Source: Dastarcus helophoroides (Eukaryota > Arthropoda > Insecta > Coleoptera > Bothrideridae). Taken from it: 64,000 nucleotides of DNA. Position numbers and translations under genes: made by a program. The notes under the pieces are model-generated. The model did not search any database and was not told the origin of the DNA. It saw only the letters and a list, made by a program, of their open reading frames with translations. Below are positions 12,481 through 23,904 of this stretch, in pieces (positions within the stretch are counted from its first letter, which is position 1; each line of letters starts with the position of its first letter). Where the stretch lies: contig CM053327.1 of the NCBI GenBank assembly GCA_028583605.1, forward strand, positions 29,748,626-29,812,625, given 5' to 3'.

Positions 12481-13579
12481 GACAACATACCACTGATCAC
12501 TATGAAAAACTTCACAGTTCAAGATTTCGTTTTAGTTAAATTTTCGAGAAAGCAGAGTTTTTCATTGGACAAATATTAACAAATGCTGATTAAAATTATT
12601 ACTATGATATTAATTATTTACAACGAAGTAACAGAAAGGATAACATCTTTTATTTTCCTCTTGAACCTGACCTAGCTTTTGTTTCAATAGTCGACATAGA
12701 ATTATTTTTATTCACACCAAATTGTTTCGGGAAGACTAAGCGACAAGCCACTATTTTCACATTTTTTTCAGATAAAAAAAATAAATATTATATCGACTAA
12801 ATATCAATAATATCACTGATACTATTTGAGAATTGTTGTGGTTTATTTTGTTATTTTTAATATTTCTTTTAATGTATAAAAATGCACGTTTCACTGTGCC
12901 CTGCTATGTTTTATTGCACCCCAGGGTGCCATTCAATATATCCCAAACCTGGGGTATAATGGAACAAAATCAACGTCGCATGAACATAAAAAAATAGGGT
13001 TAGAATTAATTTTATGATCCCGTTTTTGTGACTGATTCGTAGATAATAAAGTAAAGATTATGGAAGGACAAAAATTTCGTTAATTTAGTTTTTTTATAAA
13101 GGTAAATGCTTTTTCGTTTCACACTGTTTTCCTTGTATGTATTCTGTGATATTCCCAATATTAAATATACCGTGAATATATGTCCCAGAAATTAAATATA
13201 TTGCGATAATTGTTATGGAAATAGGAAAGAGAAACTACAGAAATTGCGCATTGACCTTTGGCCGACAATTTTGTTTTTAATTCTTTCGGTAAGTTTATTA
13301 AATAAGAAACTTACTCCCCTTTTTTAAATCTCATCCAGTATAACTGATCTTCTGGGAAAGGCAATATGATAAGGAAGATTTTTTTCTTAGCCCCACGCTC
13401 CATCATAAGGTAGATACATTGATCAATTAATACAATAGTTAAGTAAAAACCGGAGGTGAAAACTAGATATTTTGAGAATAAATTATAATTTAATATAAAG
13501 AAAAAACATTATTTGTCAAAAAACATCAATAATCGATCCAAATTTCACAAAACAATTCCAAATTGTACGATTTTCTTTG
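12481..13579. other. Intergenic, nothing recognised
   Basis: AT-rich unique-looking sequence with no motif-bearing frame. Confidence 0.4.
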
Positions 13580-13890
13580 TCTGTTTTAAGTTTTATCCAT
13601 TCGCAAAGGGTAACCCTATTTTGCCTTCAAAGCACTGCGAGTAGGATGCGGAAACAAGGATAGATGGCGATGAACCGCCTTCTTAAACAAGGTTAGGTTG
13701 TAATTTTTGGGAAAAATTCCTTTCGGTAACGAGTTCCATAGCTTGGAAGTTCTATAGAAAAAAGATCTCCGTAGACAGAAGTCCTCACTGTGTCAAGCTG
13801 GACCGCACAGGAATTTGCCGTCTCCGAATGTCTAGTACGCCTCAAGAATCTTGCCCTTGAAAGGATCAATCCCAGCAGTTCCTGCGAGCA
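13580..13890 (-). repeat. CR1-like LINE 3' end fragment
   Basis: Reverse complement of the last 300 bases of the LINE family at 11.4-11.75 kb: the 3' word ATCCATTCGCAAAGGGTAAC, the KAVHR-like reading, and the RTSKL and PPRARF coding blocks with several substitutions. Confidence 0.8.
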
Positions 13891-15049
13891 TCTTATTTAG
13901 ATACAACATAGATATATTGAATTTAAACAATAATTTAGTTTATTTATGGCCTTTCGAGTTTAAACTGTCCAAGTCCCGTGGTATGTATTTTTGGTTTTAC
14001 CAAGGATTTAAATTTTTTCAAGTGGCCCAGAAGTTCCAGTTTAAAAATTTGTCTAACAAATATCTTGCCAAATTTAGTACCTTGTGAAATAGTATATTGT
14101 GTATCTAGTCGTAAAAGCAAAGTACCCCCGGACAATGATGTAAATTGTGGCCGAAGCGTTAAACGAGGCTAACAAACATCAAAGTCCGGGAATGGGCTTT
14201 TACTAAGAGGATATGAGGTACATATACTATTTTTTCTAGAATTGCGATCAATATTACCTAAATTAAGAAATTATTATAAAGCCATAACATTTTTCATTGT
14301 CATTTAATTTTCTATGAAATCGTTTCCTTGACAGTTATTGTTTGTTTTTTGTTATCTCGAAAAATTGTCTACTTTCTCGGATGGAAAAAATTTCTAGAAC
14401 TGTTTTCTAATGATTCTTTTGTAACGGACAAAAATACTGGAATTATGACGTATTTGGGGCCTGAAATTGCACCGAGAAAGTAGGCATTCTCGACCGGTTT
14501 CAGAAAAAAGATTTGTGTGCAAAACTTGAAAATTAAAAGGAATGCATTTCTTTTGGTGGATACATTTCTGAAAAAGTATCAGCTCAATCATATAATCGAA
14601 TTCTATTAAGCTTCAAAAGAGCAATGTTTCGACTATGTAAAAATCAAAAATGACTTTCTTTTGTTTTGAACAACACTAGCTCATGTCAGTAAATAATCAT
14701 CTTATGGGGTTCTGGAACTACTCAAATTAAAAAGGGTTAAATGTTTAGAAAGTTTGATGGTGGGATCATTGAAAAAAATATTGAAGCCCGTTTACTTTTT
14801 TAAATAGAAGGAAAAATTTGGAAAAATTTTGGCCGACTCTTCTTATAATTATTCGAAAGCTGTTAACGATTGGTTGTTACCATCTGACGCGAAATTACTT
14901 TTAATATACAATTTTTGTTTTATTCATACTTCTAATACGTATTCCATTTGAATTTGAAGGGAAAATGATGCAGAAGAACGTAATTTAAAGTAACCTTTAT
15001 TAATCTAAAATTATCAAATAATTGAGAATTCCACAAGCATAGTTTTTCG
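13891..15049. other. Intergenic, no gene recognised
   Basis: Several short overlapping frames on both strands (13944-14591) carry no motif. The 3' flank of gene C has an AATAAA-like poly(A) signal on the minus strand near 14998. Confidence 0.4.
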
Positions 15050-16154
15050 TTAATAGCACATACATTGCCCATTGTGACATTCACCGCCATAGTAGTAAGG
15101 AGTTTTGTATTGACAACACCTGTTGCAGCTATTACTGAAGCATGATCCTACTGGTCCTGCTGGAAAAGATAATACATTTTGAAATAAATACGATAACTAC
15201 GAAATTATGGCAAATTTTTTTACGACTGAGTAGTTTATATTTTGTGAAAGGCCTTTTTTTGGTTGCCATAACTTATTTGGATGGAATACCTTAAATTGAG
15301 GCATGATAGTTTTTTGTCATAAAATTTTTTAGGGCAAAGTAATTGATGTAGTGTGGAAAGAGCACATTTTTTTTCTTTTTTCGTCTTCAAAAGTTAACTC
15401 TAGATGGAAAGATGCCAAAAAAGATCTCGCTCTCTCGCTCCGCACTTATGGAGGTCTAGGATAGCCCCGTGTGTTACAGCTTTAAAAAAAAATTAAATAC
15501 TGCTACTTTTTTACTAAAATTTTCTTGAAAAAATTTAATTTATGTTTCTACAAAGAATACTGCAGGAATTTTTCTTAAAAGTTTCAGATAAAATGCGTAA
15601 AAAAATAGTGTAAACAAGTTATGTTTTTCTTCTGTGAGTTTATAGTAAAATATCTGTGAAAGTAACATTTTCCTATAAGAAATCATATTACTATTTAAAT
15701 CAACATTACTTGCAAATTACCTCGTGAAATATGTTGAAAAATTGCAATACAAATTTTGTCCCCTGAAACCGATAAAGATTAAAAAACACAACAAAGGTTG
15801 CTCTAACGCACTTCGATAGACAAGCTATCATCTTCAGAGAGATTTGTATTTTGGATAACCAAAGACCTTCTATCAAAAAATTATGTTGAAACTTACTAAA
15901 TGGTATCGGGGAAGGTTTTTGCAAAGTTTCAGGATTTCATTTGCATTTTGAGAAAGTCAATTATAATATCTTAACAAGTTAAAAGCTCTTAAATTTTTTG
16001 TTTATTGAAATTATAGTAAGAAGAAAAAGTCGAGCAGAACATTATCAGCAACATATTTCATTAAAAATCGCTTACCTTCAGAGTCTACTGGTAAAGATGA
16101 AGCCATAAAAGTGAAGAAGGACAAAACAAAAAAGAATATTACTGTAACTTTCAT
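15050..16154 (-). CDS. Gene C: secreted CS-alpha-beta-like peptide with a seventh cysteine
   Basis: Exon 1 (16154 down to 16076) codes 26 residues with a strong hydrophobic signal and propeptide-like LPVDSE, donor GTAAGC, phase 1. Exon 2 (15159 down to 15050) codes 36 residues to TAA. The pattern is C-x4-C-x2-CC-x11-C-x4-C-x-C: the tyrosine before Cys3 in paralogues (RYC) is cysteine here (RCC), giving seven cysteines. An unpaired cysteine could allow a disulphide dimer or an altered pairing. The acceptor is CCAGCAG, a tandem NAGNAG site that could include or skip one alanine-coding triplet at the exon junction. Compared with gene E, 22 of 27 residues match in the signal/junction part but 20 of 36 in the mature part. 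The intron (15160-16075) contains hammerhead-like repeat copy 3. Confidence 0.8.
15734..15842 (-). repeat. Hammerhead-like foldback repeat, copy 3
   Basis: Single arm in minus orientation inside the gene C intron. The core reads CTGAAGATGATAGCTTG then GTCTATC, GAAG (not GAAA), GCGTTAGAGC, so one catalytic adenine is changed. Confidence 0.75.
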
Positions 16155-16213
16155 TTTCTTGAATTTGAGAGTATTGTGTTCGAATTCAGATTTGCTTTCA
16201 ACGGAGCACCTCA

Positions 16214-16290
16214 GTATTTTTATACGTATTACCAAGATGATTTAAATAGATATGATATTAACAGTCAAAAATTACAGATATGATCATTTA
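16214..16290 (-). promoter_or_regulatory. Promoter of gene C
   Basis: Minus strand GTATAAAAATAC (16214-16225) lies about 60 bases before the start codon. Further upstream, 16268-16287 contains TGATCATATCTGTAA, matching the GATCATATCTTT word upstream of genes E and F. ATATC is a GATA-type site in reverse. Confidence 0.5.
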
Positions 16291-17044
16291 AGAATGTTAT
16301 CATTATCTATTTTGCCTAAAAAACAATTTTTATGAATTGCATCTTTTCATCAATGGAAATTTTTACAAATAAGATCGTCACATAGTGTTTAAAATTTGAA
16401 CATCGAATTTCCAAAAAGTTGTCCAAACAAGAGAAAGATTAAATTTATTTCAAAACACTGGATTTTAAAACGAAATGCTATATTGCTATTACTTCAAGAT
16501 GTTTCCCTAATGGGCGAAAAGAAGCACCGGAATTCTGTGAGATGGTTAATTTCAGAGTGCAATACGAAAAAACTGTACCGCTAGAGAGCCTTATATTTTA
16601 CTACTTCATTCGCCTTATATAACATATTACTTTTTTTATCAGAACCTATAAGATTTGGTCACAATAAATGCAAATCTCATCCAAATTATTCTTTCGCTCT
16701 TATTGCTCCTATACCTGTCAAAAATTATAAGTTTGGCATTAAATACCTCGGTTTCAGCACCGACACGTGTTTTTCAATGTTGCTGGCATGGGCGTACCAA
16801 CGAGGAGAGCAACGGGGGCAGCTGCCTCCCCCTGGATTTTATTTACGTACCCACAACCCTAGAAATTTTACTGGCATTGCCTTATTTCACTGCTACAATG
16901 GAGAAGTTTCATGATGTTGTTAATACTATGTATAATGTAATGAGATTAAAATATGGATCAAAAATAATAAATCACTGAAAAAATTTTTGAAAACCGTTTA
17001 TAAATGACTAAGAAATAAATTATTGAAGTTTACATATTTTAGCG

Positions 17045-17255
17045 CGATCGTCTGTGTGGGTGACGTCATTTGACCCGTCCGAGATCGTCGCATCACAAAT
17101 CACTGAACAAAAAGAAAAACTCGTGGAGTTTTTTAACTTTTGGATATGTTTTAGAGGACCGAAATCTAAGAGACACGTATTTTTTTATCGACTGATAAAC
17201 GGTTTTAAGGGTAGTTCTACCCCCGTGGGTCAGGTCGAATGACGTCACACACGTA
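17045..17255. mobile_element. MITE nested in the hAT relic
   Basis: Ends are inverted: GTGTGGGTGACGTCATTTGA on the left and TCGAATGACGTCACACACG on the right, about 200 bp apart. No coding capacity. Confidence 0.55.
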
Positions 17256-17352
17256 TTCTTTTAAGAACAACTTCAAAGGTCCATCACTTTTTCATTTATT
17301 ATAGATATGTATCATTTTACTTAGATATTTATAATTAATCAATAAGAAAAAA

Positions 17353-17547
17353 ATGGAAACTTCTCCATTAAAAGGTCATTCAGAGAGCACACTCAGACGC
17401 CTAAAAACGTGGCTAAGATCGACTATGATCGAAGCAAGATTAAATGGGCTTTGCATGCTACATAGAAAATTTGTTAACGCTATGGGCGATTCTTTCACGG
17501 AAGACGTCATAAACCTTTTACTGAAGACCCTCCAAAGTTACTTTTAA
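17353..17547 (+). pseudogene. hAT transposase C-terminal dimerisation remnant
   Basis: The frame codes RRLKTWLRSTMIEARLNGL, resembling the (L-K-T-x-L-R-S-T-M...R-L-N-x-L-A-L-L) signature at the C-terminus of hAT transposases. It then drifts and stops. Only the last 60 or so residues remain. Confidence 0.65.
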
Positions 17548-17756
17548 AATAGCTACTGCATAAAAAAGAATTTCTTATAAAAAATTTCCTATTTTTATGT
17601 ATGTTTATGTATTTGACTTTTTGACTAGGTGATTTTAAAAAATCCCCCTGGCTCAGACCCTGGGTATGCCCATGGTTGCAGGTGTTAGTAACATCGGACA
17701 GAAATTTGAAGAAAATCTTAACCGGTGAGCTACCCCAAACACTCAAGAAATAATAT

Positions 17757-18064
17757 TGTAACAAATTGTAATTATAAAATTTAGGTAGAAATTTTTTAGA
17801 AAATTTGATATTGGGAAGCAGCTCCAATAATTAATCAAACGGCAGATAAGCGTTTCAGTCTTATCTGCTTAACTGCTTGTTCCTTCTAGAACCCGAAGCG
17901 AGACCTATATAAGGCGGTCGGCTTTCCCTCAGATAGTTAAAATAAATAAGCTAGTTAATTAAAGAGAGTTAGTGGATTACGATTGTAGTGCTCCGAGTTC
18001 GGTTTTGAAATAAACTGGTTACAATTCACCAAGTGTTAATTATTCGAACCGATAACCCGCAACA
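17757..18064 (+). repeat. Solo LTR, copy 1
   Basis: 308 bp from TGTAACAAATTG to CCCGCAACA, flanked by ATAT on both sides (17753-17756 and 18065-18068). It contains GGCAGATAAGCG, a complementary CTTATCTGC hairpin partner, and the TATA/initiator run CTATATAAGGCGGTCGGCTT, also seen in the 34.1-kb copy. A 4-bp target duplication suits a Ty3-like element. No internal region is present. Confidence 0.7.
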
Positions 18065-18119
18065 ATATGTTTATATCACAGCATGATGCCATTGCCCCCT
18101 CTGTCTCATGTAACCAAGC

Positions 18120-18770
18120 GAAAACGTATATTTAGAAGGAAAGACCTTTTAATCTGAACATTTTCACAATCTGCAATTTTTTTACTTCAATTATTTTACT
18201 CTTCTCTATATTCGTCTTCTCTGCGAAATGTCGATTATATTCTCAAAAGTAAACGTTTTGCTTAAAATTTGAATTACCTCATAAAATCCACTTCTTTTCT
18301 TAAAACCGTTTTTTGTTTTGTTCTCAAAAATCGACCTTTTGTAAAAATGTTGACTGTTTTTGATTGGACTTTCTGGAAGTTTTGATTTGATTCTCAAAAA
18401 TTCTCTTTTATTCAAAAATTTGGTTGATTTTTTGATGGAAAAAGTAAAGATTTCGAAAAAGATAGTTGGAATTTTGAGAAATTATGTTTCGAAAATTTCT
18501 TTGTTTTCAGAATTTCCCTTTTTCGAAATACATTAACAAAATCTGACTTCCTTCAAAGTTATATTTTTTTTCGATTTTGTTCTCAATTACAGCTTTTTTT
18601 TAATATTTCGACTTTGCTTTCAATATTTATCTTTTTTCGAAATTTCGCCTTTGCATTTATTGAATATTTTTTATTTTTCAGAAGATTCGACTTGTTTCTC
18701 AAAATTTGCTTTCTCTCAAAATATTTTTTTGGAAATTTTGATTTTTGCTTTGAAAGTTATCTTAATACAT
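18120..18770. repeat. AT-rich degenerate repeat field
   Basis: T-rich orientation of the TTTTCGAAATTT-type degenerate repeat. No gene. Confidence 0.45.
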
Positions 18771-18774
18771 ACAT

Positions 18775-19985
18775 ACAGGTTGTAACAAACTCGCTTCTCA
18801 CTGCAGGGAGCAGGGATCTCGCAACAGATACAGCATCAGTTAAATTGGGGCAAAGTTGCACAATTTGATGACTAGTAATATGCCGTCGAAAAATCAAAAA
18901 TATCTCTTGCTGTTTTTGAGATCTTCGAAAAAAGTAAAATTTTAAATTTTTGTTTTTATTTCTTCTTGGCATTATTTAAAAAGTAATCGAAAAACTAAAA
19001 ACACTTTTTTATTGGCGTTTTTTATCCTTCACAAGATAGCCTAGATAGTTTTTCTATTAAATGTTTCGTCTTTTCATTAGTATCATCAAGTACGTTATTT
19101 TAAATAGGGACCTGTAATTTTTATTGCAGCTTTTGAATCACCGACTTCACTGATGTACCAAATTTTTATGTGGCTAAACGTTTACTAAATGTCAAGGAAA
19201 AACACCTTTTTTCAGATTAACGTATTCTATATTTTTGACTAATAGATAATCAAAATGAAATAAAATATGACAAGTAAAATGTGACAGTTACTTTTTTATT
19301 CGTTATTTGTTATTCTAAATATCCATAGTCGCTTTGGTCGTAGTTATTAATCATTATTTTTGGTGGTCAGTTATTTAAGATTATGTCTGTTGTTTTTTGT
19401 TAAAACCTATATATTGTGTCGCTACCTTGTATTCTTATCAACTAATTAAATTTTAATAATTTCATTGCTAACAATAATTATTTATTAATTATGAAAAAAT
19501 AATAAAGTAACGTTAATCTGAAAAAAGTGTTTTTTCCTTGATGATGGTTTTAAGTTGTGAAACGTTGAGCCACATACATCAATGAAATTGGAAATTCAAA
19601 AGCAATACAAAGATGTAATAAAAATTGTAGGTCCCTATTTAAAGTAACGTACTTAATGATAATAGCGAGAAGACGAAACGTCTAATAAAAAAACTTTTTT
19701 CGCCATTTTTTAAAGGATAAAAAATGCCAATGAAAAAGTAGTTTTTGTATTTTGATTACTCTTCAAATAATTGAAATGAAATAATAAAAACGAAAATTCC
19801 AAATTTCCCTTTTTTTCAAAAATATCAAAAATAGCAAGAGATATTTTTGATTTCTCAACGGCATATTTCTGATCGCCAAATTATACTACTGTGTTCCAAT
19901 TTAACTGATGCTGTATCTCTTACGGTTTTCGAGATCCCTGTAGTGAGAATCGAATTTGTTACAACCTGTATATTTCTTGAAAAAC
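18775..19985. mobile_element. Large foldback element
   Basis: Long inverted arms: CAGGTTGTAACAAACTCG at the left and CGAATTTGTTACAACCTG at the right. They continue inward through GATGCTGTATC, GGCATATT, ATTTTTTATCCTT and GTACCTAC-like blocks to about 19230 and 19500. The arms are diverged copies, so the insertion is old. No transposase is visible. Each arm has a GATGA...GAAAC word reminiscent of hammerhead cores, but the helices do not close well. Confidence 0.7.
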
Positions 19986-20969
19986 TCTTTCCACCAATTT
20001 TTAAGATTATGTCGGAGTTTACGAATAAAAACCATAAGAAAAACCTTTTTAGTAATTTTCACTTCTTTTTAAATTTATCTTTTTGCATAAATGTCGATTT
20101 ATTTCTCATCATTCATTCATTTTCTTAAAATTTGGTCGAAGTTTTAATAAAAAAAATATGTCTTGGAAATCTTATCTCATTTCTCAAAACTTTTTTTTGG
20201 AAATTTCGTCATTTTAATAAAATTTGAATTCTTTTGGAAATTTTGGCTCGTCTAGTGAGACGACAAAATACGTCTTTTTCTCATCAATTTATAACTTTTT
20301 TATAGCATTATAAAAAGGGAATTTGATCCCGGTCATTATTTCTAATCCTGGGATTTCTGGATTATATTTTGTAACTAGTCTTTTTCGATATCTCTTTAAA
20401 GTTTTGTAAATTGGAAAAGCCTTTAAGTATGTAACCAACTATGGAAATAAATTGTGAAAATAACTCCATAGTCAATAGCGAACAAAAAGCAAAAAAACAT
20501 TTATTTAAAAATATTATTAACAAGTGATCACATTTCTATTAACTAAATGAAACTAAGTTAATAGAAACATTTTTACTAAAACTACGAAAATATGTTCTGG
20601 GAAATAACACGTCAATCACCAAACATGTTATTTAAAAATAAAAAAAAAGTTTTATTTCTTTGAAAGCACTGGCACTGAAAGTTTCACCATGAGCAGTCTA
20701 TTTTACATTTTTTTTAAATGTTGTTAATCTTGAAAATTCCGGGATCAGAAAAATTTAATCTCGAAAATTTCGGGATTGAAATGCGATCGGGATCCCGGGA
20801 TCAAATCTTTTAATTATAAGTAAAAAATTGTATTAAAAAAACACAAAAAGATAGAGGGAAAGCTATCAAGACTTCTTGATGTTCAAAGTTATGAGAAAAA
20901 AAATACTTTCAAATTTTTATAAAGACGTTTTTATTAATCTAAAATAAAAAGTCGAAAATTTTGCGCGCC
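19986..20969. other. Intergenic, no gene recognised
   Basis: AT-rich. Ends with a minus-strand AATAAA-type poly(A) signal near 20930, expected for gene D. Confidence 0.4.
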
Positions 20970-20975
20970 TTAGTA

Positions 20976-22200
20976 TCAAAGACATTTTCCATTGACGCAT
21001 CGACCACCACTGTAGTTAGCATTTTTGAAACGACAGTACCTATTGCAACTAGCACTGAAGCATTTTTCTACTGATCCTTCTGAAACAAAAATTTTAATTA
21101 TTAATAATTGTCAAATTTACATTTTCACAATATATGTATATTTTGTGAATATTTTAAGGTAGTTGTCTTGCGATGATACCATTCAAAAATTTTGAAATGT
21201 CTACTGCCTCACCGTCGTCAAAGTATATAATTCGTAGAGGAAACCAGATACTATTTTATTTTTACCTACCCAAAGAATGATTTCCCTTTACTGATATGTT
21301 CACTTATGTTTCGACAGTGTTCCACAATACATTTTCCCATATTTATTGCCTATTTGTTAAAAAAGAAACCTATGTTGTCTTCGCAAAAGTCTGTTAAGGA
21401 ATAAGAGCGTGTTGCCAGTTGGGCTTTCGCCAGGCTTCTAATTGTCTTCACTGGTTACCTTGTAGCGTTTAGTCTATTTAGTCTCTGGAGGAGACTTTGT
21501 CCGAAGGGTGTCCACCAGTGTCAAAAACGTGTCCATAGAAAGTTTGACCCCTTGACCACATCGGCAATTAAACAAATAATTACTCGATACGTATTTCGTC
21601 AGCAGAACTGGCATTTTCAAGTGCACTAATCCTAACTGATTAGCAAAAGAAGCATCGACATCATTTGCCTTGAGATTTAAATCGATGCTGGTGATATTTG
21701 GCTTTCTTTCCCATTTTTTATGGTTTAACACATCTGGTGCATGCAATTTTGACCTGCCACAAATAACCTTTGATAAACTGGAGGTCGCCAATGCTGCTTT
21801 ATTAAGGGTATCTGGTCTCTGGTTAACGTAGATTGTTTCGTATGTATCCAGTTGTCGGTTACCAAAATCTTTATTTCCATTTTTCACTTGCAGGAATCCG
21901 TATTTAATATTTTACCTTTTTTTGAGAAAATTAACAAATTTAGAAGAAAACAAAGGTTGTTTTAACCACAGTAGCAGTTACTTATCAACTCAAAAAAGGC
22001 TACTTAAAAAATTACGTTGAATCAAGAGATACAAGGTTTTAATGACAATTCAAAATTACTTAGAAGTCAAATACAGAGTTTTGCTTCTAGTGGACACACA
22101 TATTCTAAAAAAATCACTCACCTTCAGACTCCACTGATAAAGCAGAAGTCATGAAACTGAAGAGGGACAAAACGAATAAGAAGATCACTGTAATTTTCAT
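20976..22200 (-). pseudogene. Gene D: CS-alpha-beta-like peptide, last cysteine lost
   Basis: Exon 1 (22200 down to 22122) is an intact 26-residue signal/propeptide exon, donor GTGAGT, phase 1. Exon 2 (21079 down to 20976) follows TTTCAG and reads 34 residues with C-x4-C-x3-C-x11-C-x4-C, then TGA where paralogues have the codon of the final cysteine. The old ending, TAC then TAA, is still visible at 20975-20970. One base change therefore removes the last cysteine and the terminal tyrosine. The product would have five cysteines and lack the C-x-C strand, so it is probably non-functional or a recent pseudogene. A MITE sits in its promoter (22286-22461). The intron contains a 137-codon open frame. 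Confidence 0.78.
21474..21887 (-). CDS. 137-codon open frame of unknown function in the gene D intron
   Basis: Open from ATG at 21887 to a stop at 21474. Composition is protein-like (charged, balanced, few runs), unlike the AT-rich chance frames around it. It starts MKNGNKDFGNRQLDTYETIY and ends KSPPETK. There is a single C-x-C and no domain I recognise, no signal peptide and no membrane segment. It could be a piece of a transposon or retroelement Gag. The upstream intergenic DNA shows no TATA or splice evidence. Confidence 0.35.
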   Translation of the reverse strand: MKNGNKDFGNRQLDTYETIYVNQRPDTLNKAALATSSLSKVICGRSKLHAPDVLNHKKWERKPNITSIDLNLKANDVDASFANQLGLVHLKMPVLLTKYVSSNYLFNCRCGQGVKLSMDTFLTLVDTLRTKSPPETK

Positions 22201-22285
22201 TTCGTATGGTTTGGAATTATTGCGATCGATTTCAGATCTGCTAGCTCAGAGTCCAGTAGCATTTTTATATTCTCTGGATTTATAT

Positions 22286-22461
22286 TCATGTGACAATTAT
22301 GTCGGGACTTAAGTGACGTGAAGTAAAAAAGTCGTGACATTTGTTTATACGTGCACATTCAGAATTCGTTTTGTCACGAGACAGAATTGAAATTTGCACT
22401 TATAAACATATCACGACTTGTCATGATGTGACACTAAAGTAGCGACATTATGAGCACATGA
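22286..22461. mobile_element. Small MITE in the promoter of gene D
   Basis: Left end TCATGTGACAATTATGTCG and right end CGACATTATGAGCACATGA are inverted repeats, with a further inner pair (TTATACGTGCA / TGCACTTATAA). It lies directly upstream of the gene D TATA box (minus strand ATATAAAAATGC, 22258-22269). It pushes the conserved AAAGATATGATTA word out to 22526-22540. Confidence 0.6.
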
Positions 22462-22615
22462 AAACTAATATTATTTTAAATTCGATATTACTCACAGTCA
22501 GATTTAAAAAAAACACTTAACATTTAAAGATATGATTAATGAAGGCTCTAGTCATAATAAGTATTTCTTGATGACATCTGATTGAAATTTCCACAAATAA
22601 AACGTTAATGTTGGT

Positions 22616-22745
22616 GAAACGGATGGTCCTTGGTTATGTTCAAAAATTGAATTACAAATCTTATCCCCTGAAACCAAGAAAGATTAAAAAACACAACAAA
22701 GGTTGCTCTAAGCGTTTCGATAGCAAAGCTATCGTCTCTCTGAAA
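22616..22745 (-). repeat. Hammerhead-like foldback repeat, copy 4
   Basis: Minus-orientation arm from GAAACGGATGGTCCTTGG through CTTATCCCCTGAAACCAAG to the core half GCTCTAAGCGTTTCGATAGC. CGCG is reduced to CG. Confidence 0.75.
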
Positions 22746-22784
22746 CGTTAATTGTTATGCTGATTGTATCATGCGAATCCTTAC

Positions 22785-23360
<576 letters not shown>

Positions 23361-23374
23361 ACTGATGTAAAGGC

Positions 23375-23605
23375 ATGCGAAAGTGTGTTTATCTGTTTGT
23401 TTGTCCGCTATTCACGCCTCAACTACTAAAGTGATTTTGACGAAAATTGGTATAGAGCTACCTTATAACGAGGACTAGTTAATTGATTGATTTTTATCCT
23501 GAAAAATTCCTAAACTAGTATTATAACCCAGTAAATAACCTTTATAACCATTTTCTGTAGTATTATTTATTCAAGTTCGTTGACGAAGTCGGTGCTAACA
23601 ACTAG
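23375..23605 (+). mobile_element. Helitron-like non-autonomous element
   Basis: Contains GTTTGTTTGTCCGC near the 5' side, GATTTTGACGAAAATTGGTA in the middle, and a 3' end with the short hairpin CTTCGTTGACGAAG-like sequence shortly before CTAG followed by T. These are the usual terminal features of Helitron-type elements. The copy at 58.5-58.86 kb shares the middle block and the end. Confidence 0.5.
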
Positions 23606-23904
23606 TATTTTATAAATTAACTTCATAGTAACTTTGTTAGTGCCGGATCAGTTTTTAAGAGCAAAGTTTTTCGTTTTCGAAATGCATATTTAGGTAAAAA
23701 ATTAAAATTAAATAATTTTTTAACAGCTTATCTTTATTCTTGAATTATTATTGTCTTTAATAGTTTAAAACGAAATAGTATGATAATAATAATAATAATC
23801 CAATATTCGATTTTTTAAAGTTATCACTTTTAAAGCTCAGATTTCTCTTTAACTTTAAAATACGCAGAAAATGTCGAAATTTTTTTAAAATTTTTTTAAA
23901 AAGT

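Larger units (their letters stand above)
16787..17674 (+). mobile_element. hAT-type transposon relic
   Basis: Left end CATGGGCGTACC and right end GGTATGCCCATG are imperfect terminal inverted repeats. The 8-bp flanks GTTGCTGG (16779-16786) and GTTGCAGG (17675-17682) differ by one base, as expected of a hAT target-site duplication. Inside is a transposase C-terminal remnant and a nested palindromic insertion (17045-17255). Confidence 0.7.
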
